A DNA stretch of 64,000 bases, taken from positions 347,039 through 411,038 of the forward strand of contig NZ_JACHGM010000002.1 in assembly GCF_014202295.1 (NCBI RefSeq), given 5' to 3'. This DNA comes from Borreliella afzelii. Its GTDB lineage: Bacteria; Spirochaetota; Spirochaetia; Borreliales; Borreliaceae. Shown here piece by piece: positions 36,632 to 43,673 of this stretch. The translations under genes were made by a program, and so were the position numbers. Positions within the stretch are counted from its first letter, which is position 1, and each line of letters begins with the position of its first letter. A model generated the notes under the pieces. The model did not search any database, had not been told where the DNA came from, and worked only from the letters and a program-made list of their open reading frames with translations.

Positions 36632-37813
36632 ATGTCAATAAAAACAGTAAAAGACTTTAATAGCTTTGCGGGCAAGCGAGTTTTAGTAAGATGTGATTTT
36701 AATGTTCCCCTAAAAGAGGGGAGCATTAGTGACGATACTAGAATTAAGGCCGCATTGCCCACAATAGAGTATCTAAAAGAAAGAGGAGCTAGAATTGTAC
36801 TTGTAAGTCATTTGGGTAGACCAGAGGGTAGGAAAAATCTTAAATATTCTCTTAAGCCTGTTGCCAATAGATTGTCAGAGCTTTTAAACCAGGATGTCAA
36901 GATGTTTTCTGATTGCATTGGAAGCGAAATTGTAAATAATACTTTGCAAATGAAAGATGGTGATGTTGTATTGCTTGAAAATGTAAGGTTTTATGCAGAA
37001 GAAGAGAAAAACGATAAAAATTTTGCAAAAAAACTTTCTGAGAATGGAGATGTTTTTGTAAGTGATGCTTTTGGTGCGGCTCATAGGGCGCATGCTTCAA
37101 CGGTAGGGGTTTCTGATTATTTGCCATCTGTTGGTGGATTTTTAATGGAAAAAGAAGATAAATTCCTTGGAGAAGTATTAAAAAATCCCGAAAAACCATT
37201 TGTTTCGATTATTGGTGGGTCTAAGGTTTCTTCAAAGATTGCAGTGCTGGAATCACTTTTATCAAAGTCAAATGTGGTTGTGATTGGCGGTGGAATGGCA
37301 TATACTTTTTTATATTCCAAAGGATATTCTATAGGCAAATCTCTTTTAGAGAGCGAATATATTGATACAGCTTCTTCTTTTTTAAGGAAAGCAAAAGAGT
37401 TGGGTGTTAAAGTAATTTTACCACTTGACCACATTGTGGCGGACGATTTTAATAAAAATTCTACTCCTGAGTATATTGATTCCTTAAATATTCCTGAAAA
37501 CAAGATTGGCATGGATATTGGAGTTAACACTTTGAAAGAAATTGAAAAGGTTGTGAAAACTGCCAAGACTATAATTTGGAATGGCCCTCTTGGTGTATTT
37601 GAATTTGATTCATTTTCAAAAGGAACTGCAAAGGTTGCCGAAATGGTGGCGTCTTGCTCAGGTTTAACTGTTGTTGGTGGCGGAGATTCTGTCGCAGCTG
37701 TTAATAAATTTAATTTATCTGATAAGATCACACATGTTTCAACAGGTGGCGGTGCGTCACTTGAGTATCTTGAAGGAAAAATTTTACCAGGTATTAAGGT
37801 TTTGGAGAAGTAA
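36632..37813 (+). CDS. pgk: Phosphoglycerate kinase
   Basis: Makes ATP from 1,3-bisphosphoglycerate. The 393-residue protein has the N-terminal signature [11 protein letters not shown], substrate-binding [26 protein letters not shown], the hinge, and the nucleotide-domain [14 protein letters not shown] and GGGDSVAAV. It is complete and normal in length. It is 24 bases after gap, and the tpiA start lies one base after its stop, so three consecutive glycolytic steps are co-transcribed. A 247-residue open frame on the opposite strand here is a shadow of pgk. Confidence 0.98.
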   Translation: MSIKTVKDFNSFAGKRVLVRCDFNVPLKEGSISDDTRIKAALPTIEYLKERGARIVLVSHLGRPEGRKNLKYSLKPVANRLSELLNQDVKMFSDCIGSEIVNNTLQMKDGDVVLLENVRFYAEEEKNDKNFAKKLSENGDVFVSDAFGAAHRAHASTVGVSDYLPSVGGFLMEKEDKFLGEVLKNPEKPFVSIIGGSKVSSKIAVLESLLSKSNVVVIGGGMAYTFLYSKGYSIGKSLLESEYIDTASSFLRKAKELGVKVILPLDHIVADDFNKNSTPEYIDSLNIPENKIGMDIGVNTLKEIEKVVKTAKTIIWNGPLGVFEFDSFSKGTAKVAEMVASCSGLTVVGGGDSVAAVNKFNLSDKITHVSTGGGASLEYLEGKILPGIKVLEK

Positions 37814-37814
37814 A

Positions 37815-38576
37815 GTGAGAAAAACTTTTTTAGCGGGAAATTGGAAAATGCATTATACAAGTGCAGAAGCTTCTATTGTTGCAAAACAAATTGCAACTGA
37901 AGTTAAAACTTTAAATGATGATTTTGTAATAATGATAACTCCTCCATTTACGGCTTTGTCTAAGGTTTCAGAATGTATTAAGGGTAGTAATATTCTTCTT
38001 GGTGCTCAAAACATGTCTTATATGGAAAGTGGAGCAAGAACAAGCGAGATTTCGCCTTCAATGCTTTTAGAATTTGGAGTAGAATATGTTATACTTGGTC
38101 ATTCTGAATGTAGATTATATTTAGCAGAAACAGACGAAATAATAAATAAAAAGATTCGTGCGGGGCTTAAGCATTCTTTTAAGTATTTAATTCTTTGTGT
38201 TGGAGAAACTCTTGATGAGAGAGATTCTGGAAAAACTTTAGATGTTGTTTTGAGTCAGGTTAAAAAGGGGTTAGATTGTGTTTCTGAGTCAGATATTAAG
38301 AGAATAATTTTAGCTTATGAACCTGTTTGGGCAATTGGAACGGGTAAAACTGCAACTAAAGAGGAAGCAGAAGAAGTTCATAAGGCAATTAGACTTGAGA
38401 TTATGAAGCTTTATTCAAAATCAGCTTCAGATAATATTATAATTCAGTATGGAGGCTCTGTTAATGCTAGCAATATAAAAGAGCTTATGAATGAGCCCAA
38501 TATCGATGGTGCTTTAATAGGTGGAGCATCTTTGAAGGCTGAATCTTTTTTATCTATAATCAATAACGTTCGTTAG
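37815..38576 (+). CDS. tpiA: Triosephosphate isomerase
   Basis: Interconverts dihydroxyacetone phosphate and glyceraldehyde-3-phosphate. With GTG 37815 as start the protein is 253 residues, the family length. Active-site residues are Lys11 in GNWKMH, His96 in LGHSECR and Glu169 in [14 protein letters not shown]. The phosphate loop is YGGSVN, with GALIGGASL following. The GTG is seven bases after GGAG, which lies inside the pgk end. A longer open frame reaching back into pgk is not the real start. Confidence 0.97.
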
Positions 38577-38591
38577 TCAAAGAGGTTTGTT

Positions 38592-38954
38592 TTGGATTTA
38601 GTTAGATTTTGTATTTTTGTAATTTTTGTTATTGTTTCAATTTTTATTATCCTTTTAGTTTTAATTCAAGATGAGCAGGGTGATGGAATAGGCGGTGTTT
38701 TTGGGGGCGGTAGTTCTTCTATTTTTGGGGCAAAGTCTTCAAGTGTTGCTGTAAAAATCACTGGATTTTTCATAGCATTCTTTTTTATTTTTGTAGTTTT
38801 GTTATCTTTTATGAATACTAGAAGAGCGGATAATAGCTTTTTGAAGGATATAAAGACGGAAAATAAGAATAGTTCAACTTTTTGGGATAATGAGAATAAT
38901 GAATCAGATACTAATATTGATGAAGTTGAAGAAAAAAATTTAAAAGGAAAATAG
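38592..38954 (+). CDS. secG: Protein translocase subunit SecG
   Basis: A small subunit of the SecYEG protein-conducting channel. The 120-residue protein has two membrane helices (about 4-25 and 55-75). The conserved connecting loop has LVLIQDEQGDGIGGVFGGGS, then FGAKSS, the typical SecG pattern. The C-terminal tail of about 40 residues is acidic and asparagine-rich. Translation begins at TTG 38592 after AAAGAGG. It rides at the end of the glycolytic operon, an arrangement also seen in many bacteria (tpiA-secG), and is followed by a terminator. Confidence 0.93.
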   Translation: MDLVRFCIFVIFVIVSIFIILLVLIQDEQGDGIGGVFGGGSSSIFGAKSSSVAVKITGFFIAFFFIFVVLLSFMNTRRADNSFLKDIKTENKNSSTFWDNENNESDTNIDEVEEKNLKGK

Positions 38955-38959
38955 AAGTG

Positions 38960-38989
38960 TTTACGTAAAGAGTTTTTTCTTTACGTAAA
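38960..38989. terminator. Intrinsic terminator after secG
   Basis: TTTACGTAAAGA (38960-38971) and TCTTTACGTAAA (38978-38989) form a 12-bp stem with a six-base loop. A short A/T-rich tail follows on both sides. It lies between convergent secG and ung and can end transcription of the glycolytic operon and of ung. Confidence 0.7.
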
Positions 38990-39027
38990 ATAATTTTAAA
39001 TCATAACTATTATTAAATTTATCAATT

Positions 39028-39699
39028 TTATTGAAAGTTTATTTTATTTTTATTGTGTTTTTTTAAATAATCTAAAGTATTGATGAAATGGTTTGAGCCT
39101 AAAAACCCATTGTTTACTGAATATGGAGATGGATGACTTGTTTCAAGAATTAGATGCTTTGATGGGTCAATTAGCTTTTTTTTACTTCTTGCTAAATTGC
39201 CCCAAAGCATAAATACAATGTTTTTCAAATTTTTAGAGATTATTTTTATTACTTCATCTGTGAAAATTTCCCATCCAATGCCTTTATGTGAAGAAGGCTT
39301 GCCCTCTTCGACTGTTAAGATTGTATTTATTAGAAATACACCCTGAATTGCCCACCTTTTTAAATCTCCATTTGGAATGGTTTTTATTTTTAAACTTTTT
39401 TCTATTTCTTTAAATATGTTTTGCAAAGACGGTGGAATTTTGATTTCTGAATCTACAGAAAAAGCAAGTCCATTTGCTTGGTTTTTTCCATGATATGGAT
39501 CTTGTCCAATTATTACCACTTTTATGTCTTTAAATGGCAAAGAATTAAAAGCATTGAATATAAGTTTTGGAGGAGGAAATATTTTCCCGTTTTTTGTTTT
39601 ATATTCGTGTTTTATAAACTTTACAAGCTTTTTAAAGTATTCTTTATTAAATTCATTGTTTAAAACTTCTTTCCAAGATTCTTCAATTTTTACTATCAT
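39028..39699 (-). CDS. ung: Uracil-DNA glycosylase (family 1)
   Basis: Removes uracil from DNA, starting base excision repair. From ATG 39699 the protein is 223 residues. Motifs are the water-activating GQDPYHG with Asp67, the uracil-binding LAFSV, and the DNA-intercalating loop [10 protein letters not shown] (usually HPSPLS). [14 protein letters not shown] and VFMLWG blocks follow the family. The longer frame from 39750 adds 17 hydrophobic residues not expected in Ung and was dropped. It is divergent from trmH across an 82-base gap. Confidence 0.96.
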
Positions 39700-39781
39700 T
39701 TTTGTATTATATAAGAAATATTTTGTAATTTGAAATATATGCAGGAGCAACGTTACTATTTTTTAGAATTTGATTTTTATT

Positions 39782-40438
39782 ATGGATAATGATGTATTAA
39801 AAAGAATAGATGTTTTGTCTGAATTTATTACAGATGGCAAAAAAGCCAGGATTGAGGAAGTATTAAGTCGGCGCACTAATTATTTAACATTTGTACTTGA
39901 AGATATTGTTCAGTCCCACAATGCAAGTGCTACTATTAGAACAGGCGAAATTTTAGGACTTAGTGATATTTATGTTATTGATAAAAATAATAAGTACACT
40001 TTAAATCCAGATATTACTTTAGGATCTTCACAATGGATAAATTTAAATAAATATAAAAATGCTAAGTTTGCGATTGATAGGTTAAAATCTGATGGATATA
40101 GCATAGTGGCCACATCTTTAAGTGAACAATCAGTAAATCTTGAAAATTTTTCAATTAACAATAAAATGGCAGTATTTTTTGGGACAGAGTTAACAGGGCT
40201 TAGTTCAGAAGTTTTGGAAGCTGCCGATTTATGTATCAAAATACCTATGTATGGATTTACTCAAAGTTATAATATTTCTGTAGCTGTTGCGATAGTTATG
40301 TATTCTTTATTAATTCGTTTAAGAGAAAGTGGCGTTGATTACTTGTTAAATGAAGTTGAGAAATCAAATTTGAGATTAAAATACTATAGACAAGTTGTTA
40401 AAAATTATCAAATTATTGAAAATCTTATTAAGTTTTAA
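39782..40438 (+). CDS. trmH: tRNA (guanosine-18-2'-O)-methyltransferase TrmH
   Basis: A SpoU/TrmH SPOUT methyltransferase that modifies G18 in the tRNA D-loop. The 218-residue protein has the three family motifs. Motif 1 is QSHNASATIRTGEILGL, with the catalytic arginine. Motif 2 is AVFFGTELTGLSSEVL. Motif 3 is IPMYGFTQSYNISVAVAIVMY. It resembles TrmH more than RlmB by its length and its C-terminal extension. ATG 39782 is preferred; an upstream TTG would add four residues. Its stop overlaps the end of the convergent membrane protein gene by four bases. Confidence 0.9.
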   Translation: MDNDVLKRIDVLSEFITDGKKARIEEVLSRRTNYLTFVLEDIVQSHNASATIRTGEILGLSDIYVIDKNNKYTLNPDITLGSSQWINLNKYKNAKFAIDRLKSDGYSIVATSLSEQSVNLENFSINNKMAVFFGTELTGLSSEVLEAADLCIKIPMYGFTQSYNISVAVAIVMYSLLIRLRESGVDYLLNEVEKSNLRLKYYRQVVKNYQIIENLIKF

Positions 40439-41136
40439 ACTTCTCTTATTTTTTTCCAAGAATTTAAAAATATATAAAAAATGGTATCGATTGTAATTAT
40501 TGTTAATGTAATAATTAGAGAACCTTTTGTAAGTTCAATATTTTTTGTTTCGGGATAAAATTTAAATATTGTATTTATGGATATTGAAACTAGTAAATTA
40601 GCCAAATATCCAGAAATTAGTCTTGATAGTGGATGTATAATCCATAAAGATTTTATTTTTATTTGTTTAAAATAATCATATATTAAAATGTTTATATATT
40701 GAGATAGAAAAAGTACATACGTTCCAATTAATATTGTTAGAATGTATGTAAAGTTATTGAACAATATTTTAAGATGAATATCTGCGGTGTCTAATTTATT
40801 ATGATTGAATAATATCATAAAATTAATCATAATTGTAAAAGTTATGTTTAACAAAAGATTCAATATTGCGGAATTTGTTGCTTCTTTTTTGTTGTATTTT
40901 TCTACCATTAAGTTTAAAGAGAATAATGCTGATAAAAAAGTAATACCTGATAAATTTAAAGACAACCCAAATGTTTTTAAATTTCTTAGTATTATAATAT
41001 TTGATATTGTTGAAACAATTGCATTAAAACAAAAAAGACCAGATTTTCCGAAAAATTGGTAAAGAATTCCCAATGTTATGTATGTAAAGAGAAACACTCC
41101 TACCCACAAGCTTAAATCAAATATATCTTTATTCAT
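40435..41136 (-). CDS. Diverged VUT/YhhQ-family membrane transporter paralogue
   Basis: A 233-residue protein with about six membrane helices. It aligns without gaps in the diagnostic block to its upstream neighbour. SNIIILRNLKTFGLSLNLSG here matches ANIQVLKQITIFGINATLGN there, and the acidic motif TDILSEFYGKK becomes LNLMVEKYNKK. It is therefore a second, degenerate VUT-family member. The family moves queuosine precursors, but the loss of the conserved Asp suggests another substrate or a partner role. ATG 41136 is chosen; a TTG 18 bases upstream adds little. The two genes are 64 bases apart on the same strand. Confidence 0.65.
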   Translation of the reverse strand: MNKDIFDLSLWVGVFLFTYITLGILYQFFGKSGLFCFNAIVSTISNIIILRNLKTFGLSLNLSGITFLSALFSLNLMVEKYNKKEATNSAILNLLLNITFTIMINFMILFNHNKLDTADIHLKILFNNFTYILTILIGTYVLFLSQYINILIYDYFKQIKIKSLWIIHPLSRLISGYLANLLVSISINTIFKFYPETKNIELTKGSLIITLTIITIDTIFYIFLNSWKKIREV

Positions 41137-41200
41137 AGCATTTAATTGTACCAAATTAATTATCTTAGATAAAGTTTTTTATTTATGTAAATTAACTTTT

Positions 41201-41875
41201 CTATTTTTGAAGTTTTATATATTTTGCAAAATATATAAAAGGTGTTCCTAAAATCCCCGCCAAACCTTTAATTAGGTATGTGGAAATTACTATATCTAGG
41301 AAAACTTCCTTTGGAAATACTTTGAAATAGGTTGCTATGCTTACAAAAATTGTTGTATCTATTAAGCCACTTATCAAAGTTGATCCATTGGTTCTGAAAA
41401 ATAAAAATTTAGGAAATTTTTTTTTAATAAACTGATATAGATATACATCGTTTAATTGGGACACTAGGTATGCAACAAGAGAAGCTAATAGTAAAGCTGG
41501 TATTGAAGAGAAAATGTTTTCTAAGCTTTTAAAATTTTCTTGAGTTCTATTTGATATGAAGTGAACTTGGGCATTTGTTAATACTGCAAAGATAATGAAG
41601 CTGATAAACCCAATGTAAACGGCTTTTTTTGAAGTTTTTTTTCCATAAAATTCTGAGAGAATGTCTGTTGCAATATATGACGATGCATAAATAATGTTGC
41701 CTAATGTGGCATTAATTCCAAATATTGTAATTTGTTTTAAAACTTGGATGTTAGCTATAATAATTGCTACTGCAACCCACGCGAATAATCCATTTTTTTT
41801 AAAAAAAAGGAATATAATAATCAAAAATGAATAAGTAGTAATTAGCATGGCAAACCATAAAATTTCATTAAACAT
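41201..41875 (-). CDS. yhhQ: VUT family queuosine precursor transporter (YhhQ-like)
   Basis: A 224-residue protein with about six membrane helices. The block ANIQVLKQITIFG, followed by LGNIIYASSYIATDILSEFY and GKKTSKKAVYIGF, is the clear signature of the YhhQ/DUF165 family. E. coli YhhQ imports preQ0 and preQ1, precursors of the tRNA base queuosine. The C-terminal half keeps the family GLIDTTIFVSIATY motif. I infer import of a queuosine precursor for a transglycosylase pathway encoded elsewhere. It is divergent from tmRNA. Confidence 0.82.
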   Translation of the reverse strand: MFNEILWFAMLITTYSFLIIIFLFFKKNGLFAWVAVAIIIANIQVLKQITIFGINATLGNIIYASSYIATDILSEFYGKKTSKKAVYIGFISFIIFAVLTNAQVHFISNRTQENFKSLENIFSSIPALLLASLVAYLVSQLNDVYLYQFIKKKFPKFLFFRTNGSTLISGLIDTTIFVSIATYFKVFPKEVFLDIVISTYLIKGLAGILGTPFIYFAKYIKLQK

Positions 41876-41943
41876 AAAATTCTCTTTTAGTAATATCGGA
41901 TTTATTATAAAAGTTTAGTTTAGTTTTTGCAAATAAGGTAGTA

Positions 41944-41972
41944 TTGTTGTTTTCTTAAAACTATGGTAATAT
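41944..41972 (+). promoter_or_regulatory. Putative tmRNA promoter
   Basis: TTGTTG (41944-41949) and TAATAT (41967-41972) are 17 bases apart. A start about seven bases later would leave a short leader to be removed by RNase P before the mature tmRNA 5' end at 41985. Confidence 0.5.
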
Positions 41973-41984
41973 GACTTTACATTA

Positions 41985-42342
41985 GGGGATGTTTTGGATT
42001 TGACTGAAAATGCTAATATTGTAAGTTGCAAGCAGAGGGAATCTCTTAAAACTTCTAAAATAAATGCAAAAAATAATAACTTTACAAGTTCAAACCTTGT
42101 AATGGCTGCTTAAGTTAGCAGAGAGTTTTGTTGAATTTGGCTTTGAGATTCACTTATACTCTTTTAGACATCGAAGCTTGCTTAAAAATGTTTTCAAGTT
42201 GATTTTTAGGGACTTTTATACTTGAGAGCAATTTGGCGGTTTGCTAGTATTTCCAAACCATATTGCTTAGTAAAATACTAGATAAGCTTGTAGAAGCTTA
42301 TAGTATTGTTTTTAGGACGCGGGTTCAATTCCCGCCATCTCC
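41985..42342 (+). ncRNA. ssrA: Transfer-messenger RNA (ssrA)
   Basis: tmRNA rescues ribosomes stalled on broken messages. The 5' end GGGGATG pairs with CATCTCC near 42335-42341 as the tRNA-like acceptor stem, with one G-U pair. The T-arm GCGGGTTCAATTCCCGC is at 42319-42335. The messenger part encodes the resume tag at 42066-42113. The long middle region shows the pairing-rich segments expected for pseudoknots, though I did not fold it. The CCA end is not encoded; TTT follows base 42342. SmpB, its protein partner, is encoded at 57546-57998. Confidence 0.95.
42066..42113 (+). other. tmRNA tag-peptide reading frame
   Basis: Starting at the resume codon GCA, the frame encodes AKNNNFTSSNLVMAA and ends with TAA at 42111-42113. 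The C-terminal VMAA resembles the LAA-type protease recognition tail. The residues agree with the Borrelia tag as I remember it. Confidence 0.93.
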
Positions 42343-42424
42343 ATTTATTTCATTTTTTCCTTATACTTTAAATATAATCCTTAAAAAGCATTACTAAATT
42401 TAGAAGACGTGCTTATTATTTAAA

Positions 42425-42495
42425 GCGTCCTATCGGAATCGAACCGACATCATTAGCTTGGAAGGCTAAGGTAATAGCCATTATACGAAGGACGC
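42425..42495 (-). tRNA. tRNA-Gly (anticodon UCC)
   Basis: On the minus strand a 71-base cloverleaf begins GCGTCCT and ends AGGACGC, a perfect 7-bp acceptor stem. The anticodon stem-loop is TTAGC-CTTCCAA-GCTAA with anticodon TCC, and the T-arm contains GGTTCGATTCC. CCA is not encoded. It converges on tmRNA; the 82 bases between them hold no clear hairpin. A good promoter lies upstream. Confidence 0.95.
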
Positions 42496-42509
42496 AAGAC
42501 AATACTTTA

Positions 42510-42538
42510 CTTATATAAAAAAAATCAATTTATGTCAA
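42510..42538 (-). promoter_or_regulatory. Promoter of tRNA-Gly
   Basis: On the minus strand, TTGACA (42538-42533) and TATAAG (42515-42510) are 17 bases apart, and the tRNA begins 15 bases later. This is one of the best consensus matches in the window. Confidence 0.75.
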
Positions 42539-42646
42539 TAAGATTTTATTATAATGTTATTTTTGGCTAGCAATTTTTTTTTTAAATAAGTACAATTAAT
42601 TTAACTTAAATGTAGTCAAGTACAAAAACTTGTGTGGAGGAAATTG

Positions 42647-43018
42647 ATGGGAGAGAGAGGGGAAGTATACTCTGAGAAGTTATTTACAGAGTCCGAGAGA
42701 ACTTATTTTTTTAATGTCAAGGAAAATAGAAAAGGGGATTATTTTTTAAATATTGTAGAGAGTAAAAGAAGTCCGAGTGGAGATTTTGAAAGGCATTCTA
42801 TTTTTGTATATGAAGAAAATATAAATGAGTTTGAATCCAATTTGCTTAAGGCAATAGCGGTTATTAAGCAGAAAGTGTCTACAGGAGGATCTATTGATTC
42901 TTCCATGAGGCATAATAAAGAGTATGGTGAATATGGCGATAGATCTAAATTAGATGATTCTAGATTTCATAAAAAATCTCATTTATCAGGCGGGCGGTTT
43001 AAAAAGAAGGATTATTAA
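42647..43018 (+). CDS. bpuR: PUR-domain nucleic-acid-binding protein BpuR
   Basis: A 123-residue protein with one PUR-alpha-like repeat domain (about 8-85: [20 protein letters not shown], then [14 protein letters not shown] and [20 protein letters not shown]). The tail is basic and glycine/serine-rich ([10 protein letters not shown]). In B. burgdorferi the homologue BpuR binds DNA and RNA, including erp operator DNA, and acts as a post-transcriptional regulator; that is published knowledge recalled without checking. ATG 42647 is chosen because GGAGG lies just ahead, and the GTG at 42632 overlaps that site. A TATAAT at 42550-42555 may be its -10 box. It converges on rnhB. Confidence 0.9.
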   Translation: MGERGEVYSEKLFTESERTYFFNVKENRKGDYFLNIVESKRSPSGDFERHSIFVYEENINEFESNLLKAIAVIKQKVSTGGSIDSSMRHNKEYGEYGDRSKLDDSRFHKKSHLSGGRFKKKDY

Positions 43019-43035
43019 TTTTTATTATTTATGTT

Positions 43036-43581
43036 TTAAATTAGTTTAAAATTTTTTCTATGAAGGCTTAAAACCCCATATTTCTTTATTGCATTTTTAT
43101 GTTCTTTTGTGGGGTACCCTTTATTCTTTTTAAGTAAATATAATGGATAAATTTTATCGTATTCATCCATAAGTTTATCCCTTTTAACTTTAGCAATAAT
43201 TGAGGCAGCTTTTATTTCGTCTATTATTGAATCCCCTTTAATTATTGCTTTAACATTTTTTGCTGATATTTTTGGGACAAATTTGCCATCTATAAATACT
43301 AAATTACAATTTAATTTTAGGTTTTCGTATGCAGTTTGCATTGCAAGAAGAGATGCGTTGTGAATATTTATTTTTTCTATTGTTATATTTGAAATCTCAG
43401 CGAATGCATAATATGAGTTTTCAAGTATTAATGAGGACAGGTATTCTCTTTTTTCTTTTGTTAGTTTTTTAGAATCATCCAGTTCTTTTATAAAGTTAGG
43501 TTTTTTTTTGAAAACTACAGCAGCACTTAGAATAGGTCCAAAAATACAACCTCTTCCAACCTCATCTATTCCACAAATCAT
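43036..43581 (-). CDS. rnhB: Ribonuclease HII
   Basis: Cleaves RNA in RNA-DNA hybrids and single ribonucleotides in DNA. From ATG 43581 (after AAAGG) the protein is 181 residues and begins MICGIDEVGRG, which carries the first two catalytic acids. Others are in VFIDGK and in ASIIAKVKRD. The block YPLYLLKKNKGYPTKEH is the family C-terminal signature. A longer frame upstream from 43644 adds 21 residues that are not part of the fold. It is divergent from smc across about 90 bases. Confidence 0.95.
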   Translation of the reverse strand: MICGIDEVGRGCIFGPILSAAVVFKKKPNFIKELDDSKKLTKEKREYLSSLILENSYYAFAEISNITIEKINIHNASLLAMQTAYENLKLNCNLVFIDGKFVPKISAKNVKAIIKGDSIIDEIKAASIIAKVKRDKLMDEYDKIYPLYLLKKNKGYPTKEHKNAIKKYGVLSLHRKNFKLI

Positions 43582-43673
43582 AATTGACCTTTTTATAAAA
43601 ATATTTTTATTTATTATAATATGAAATTGTAGATTTATTAGCAATTGGTTTTTAATTTTAATTGGGAGTTAGT

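Noticed and set aside
36897..37199. 100-codon open frame on the minus strand opposite pgk
   Set aside because: Another shadow of pgk; residue composition (rich in His, Gln and Leu) is unlike genes in this window.
37117..37860. 247-codon open frame on the minus strand opposite pgk
   Set aside because: It mirrors the pgk coding frame, has no ribosome site or homology that I can see, and pgk is intact with all motifs.
42632..42646. GTG start for bpuR
   Set aside because: It overlaps the GGAGG ribosome site that serves ATG 42647.
43582..43644. 21-residue N-terminal extension of rnhB
   Set aside because: RNase HII begins at the GIDEVGRG strand; the extension is AT-rich noise and AAAGG supports ATG 43581.
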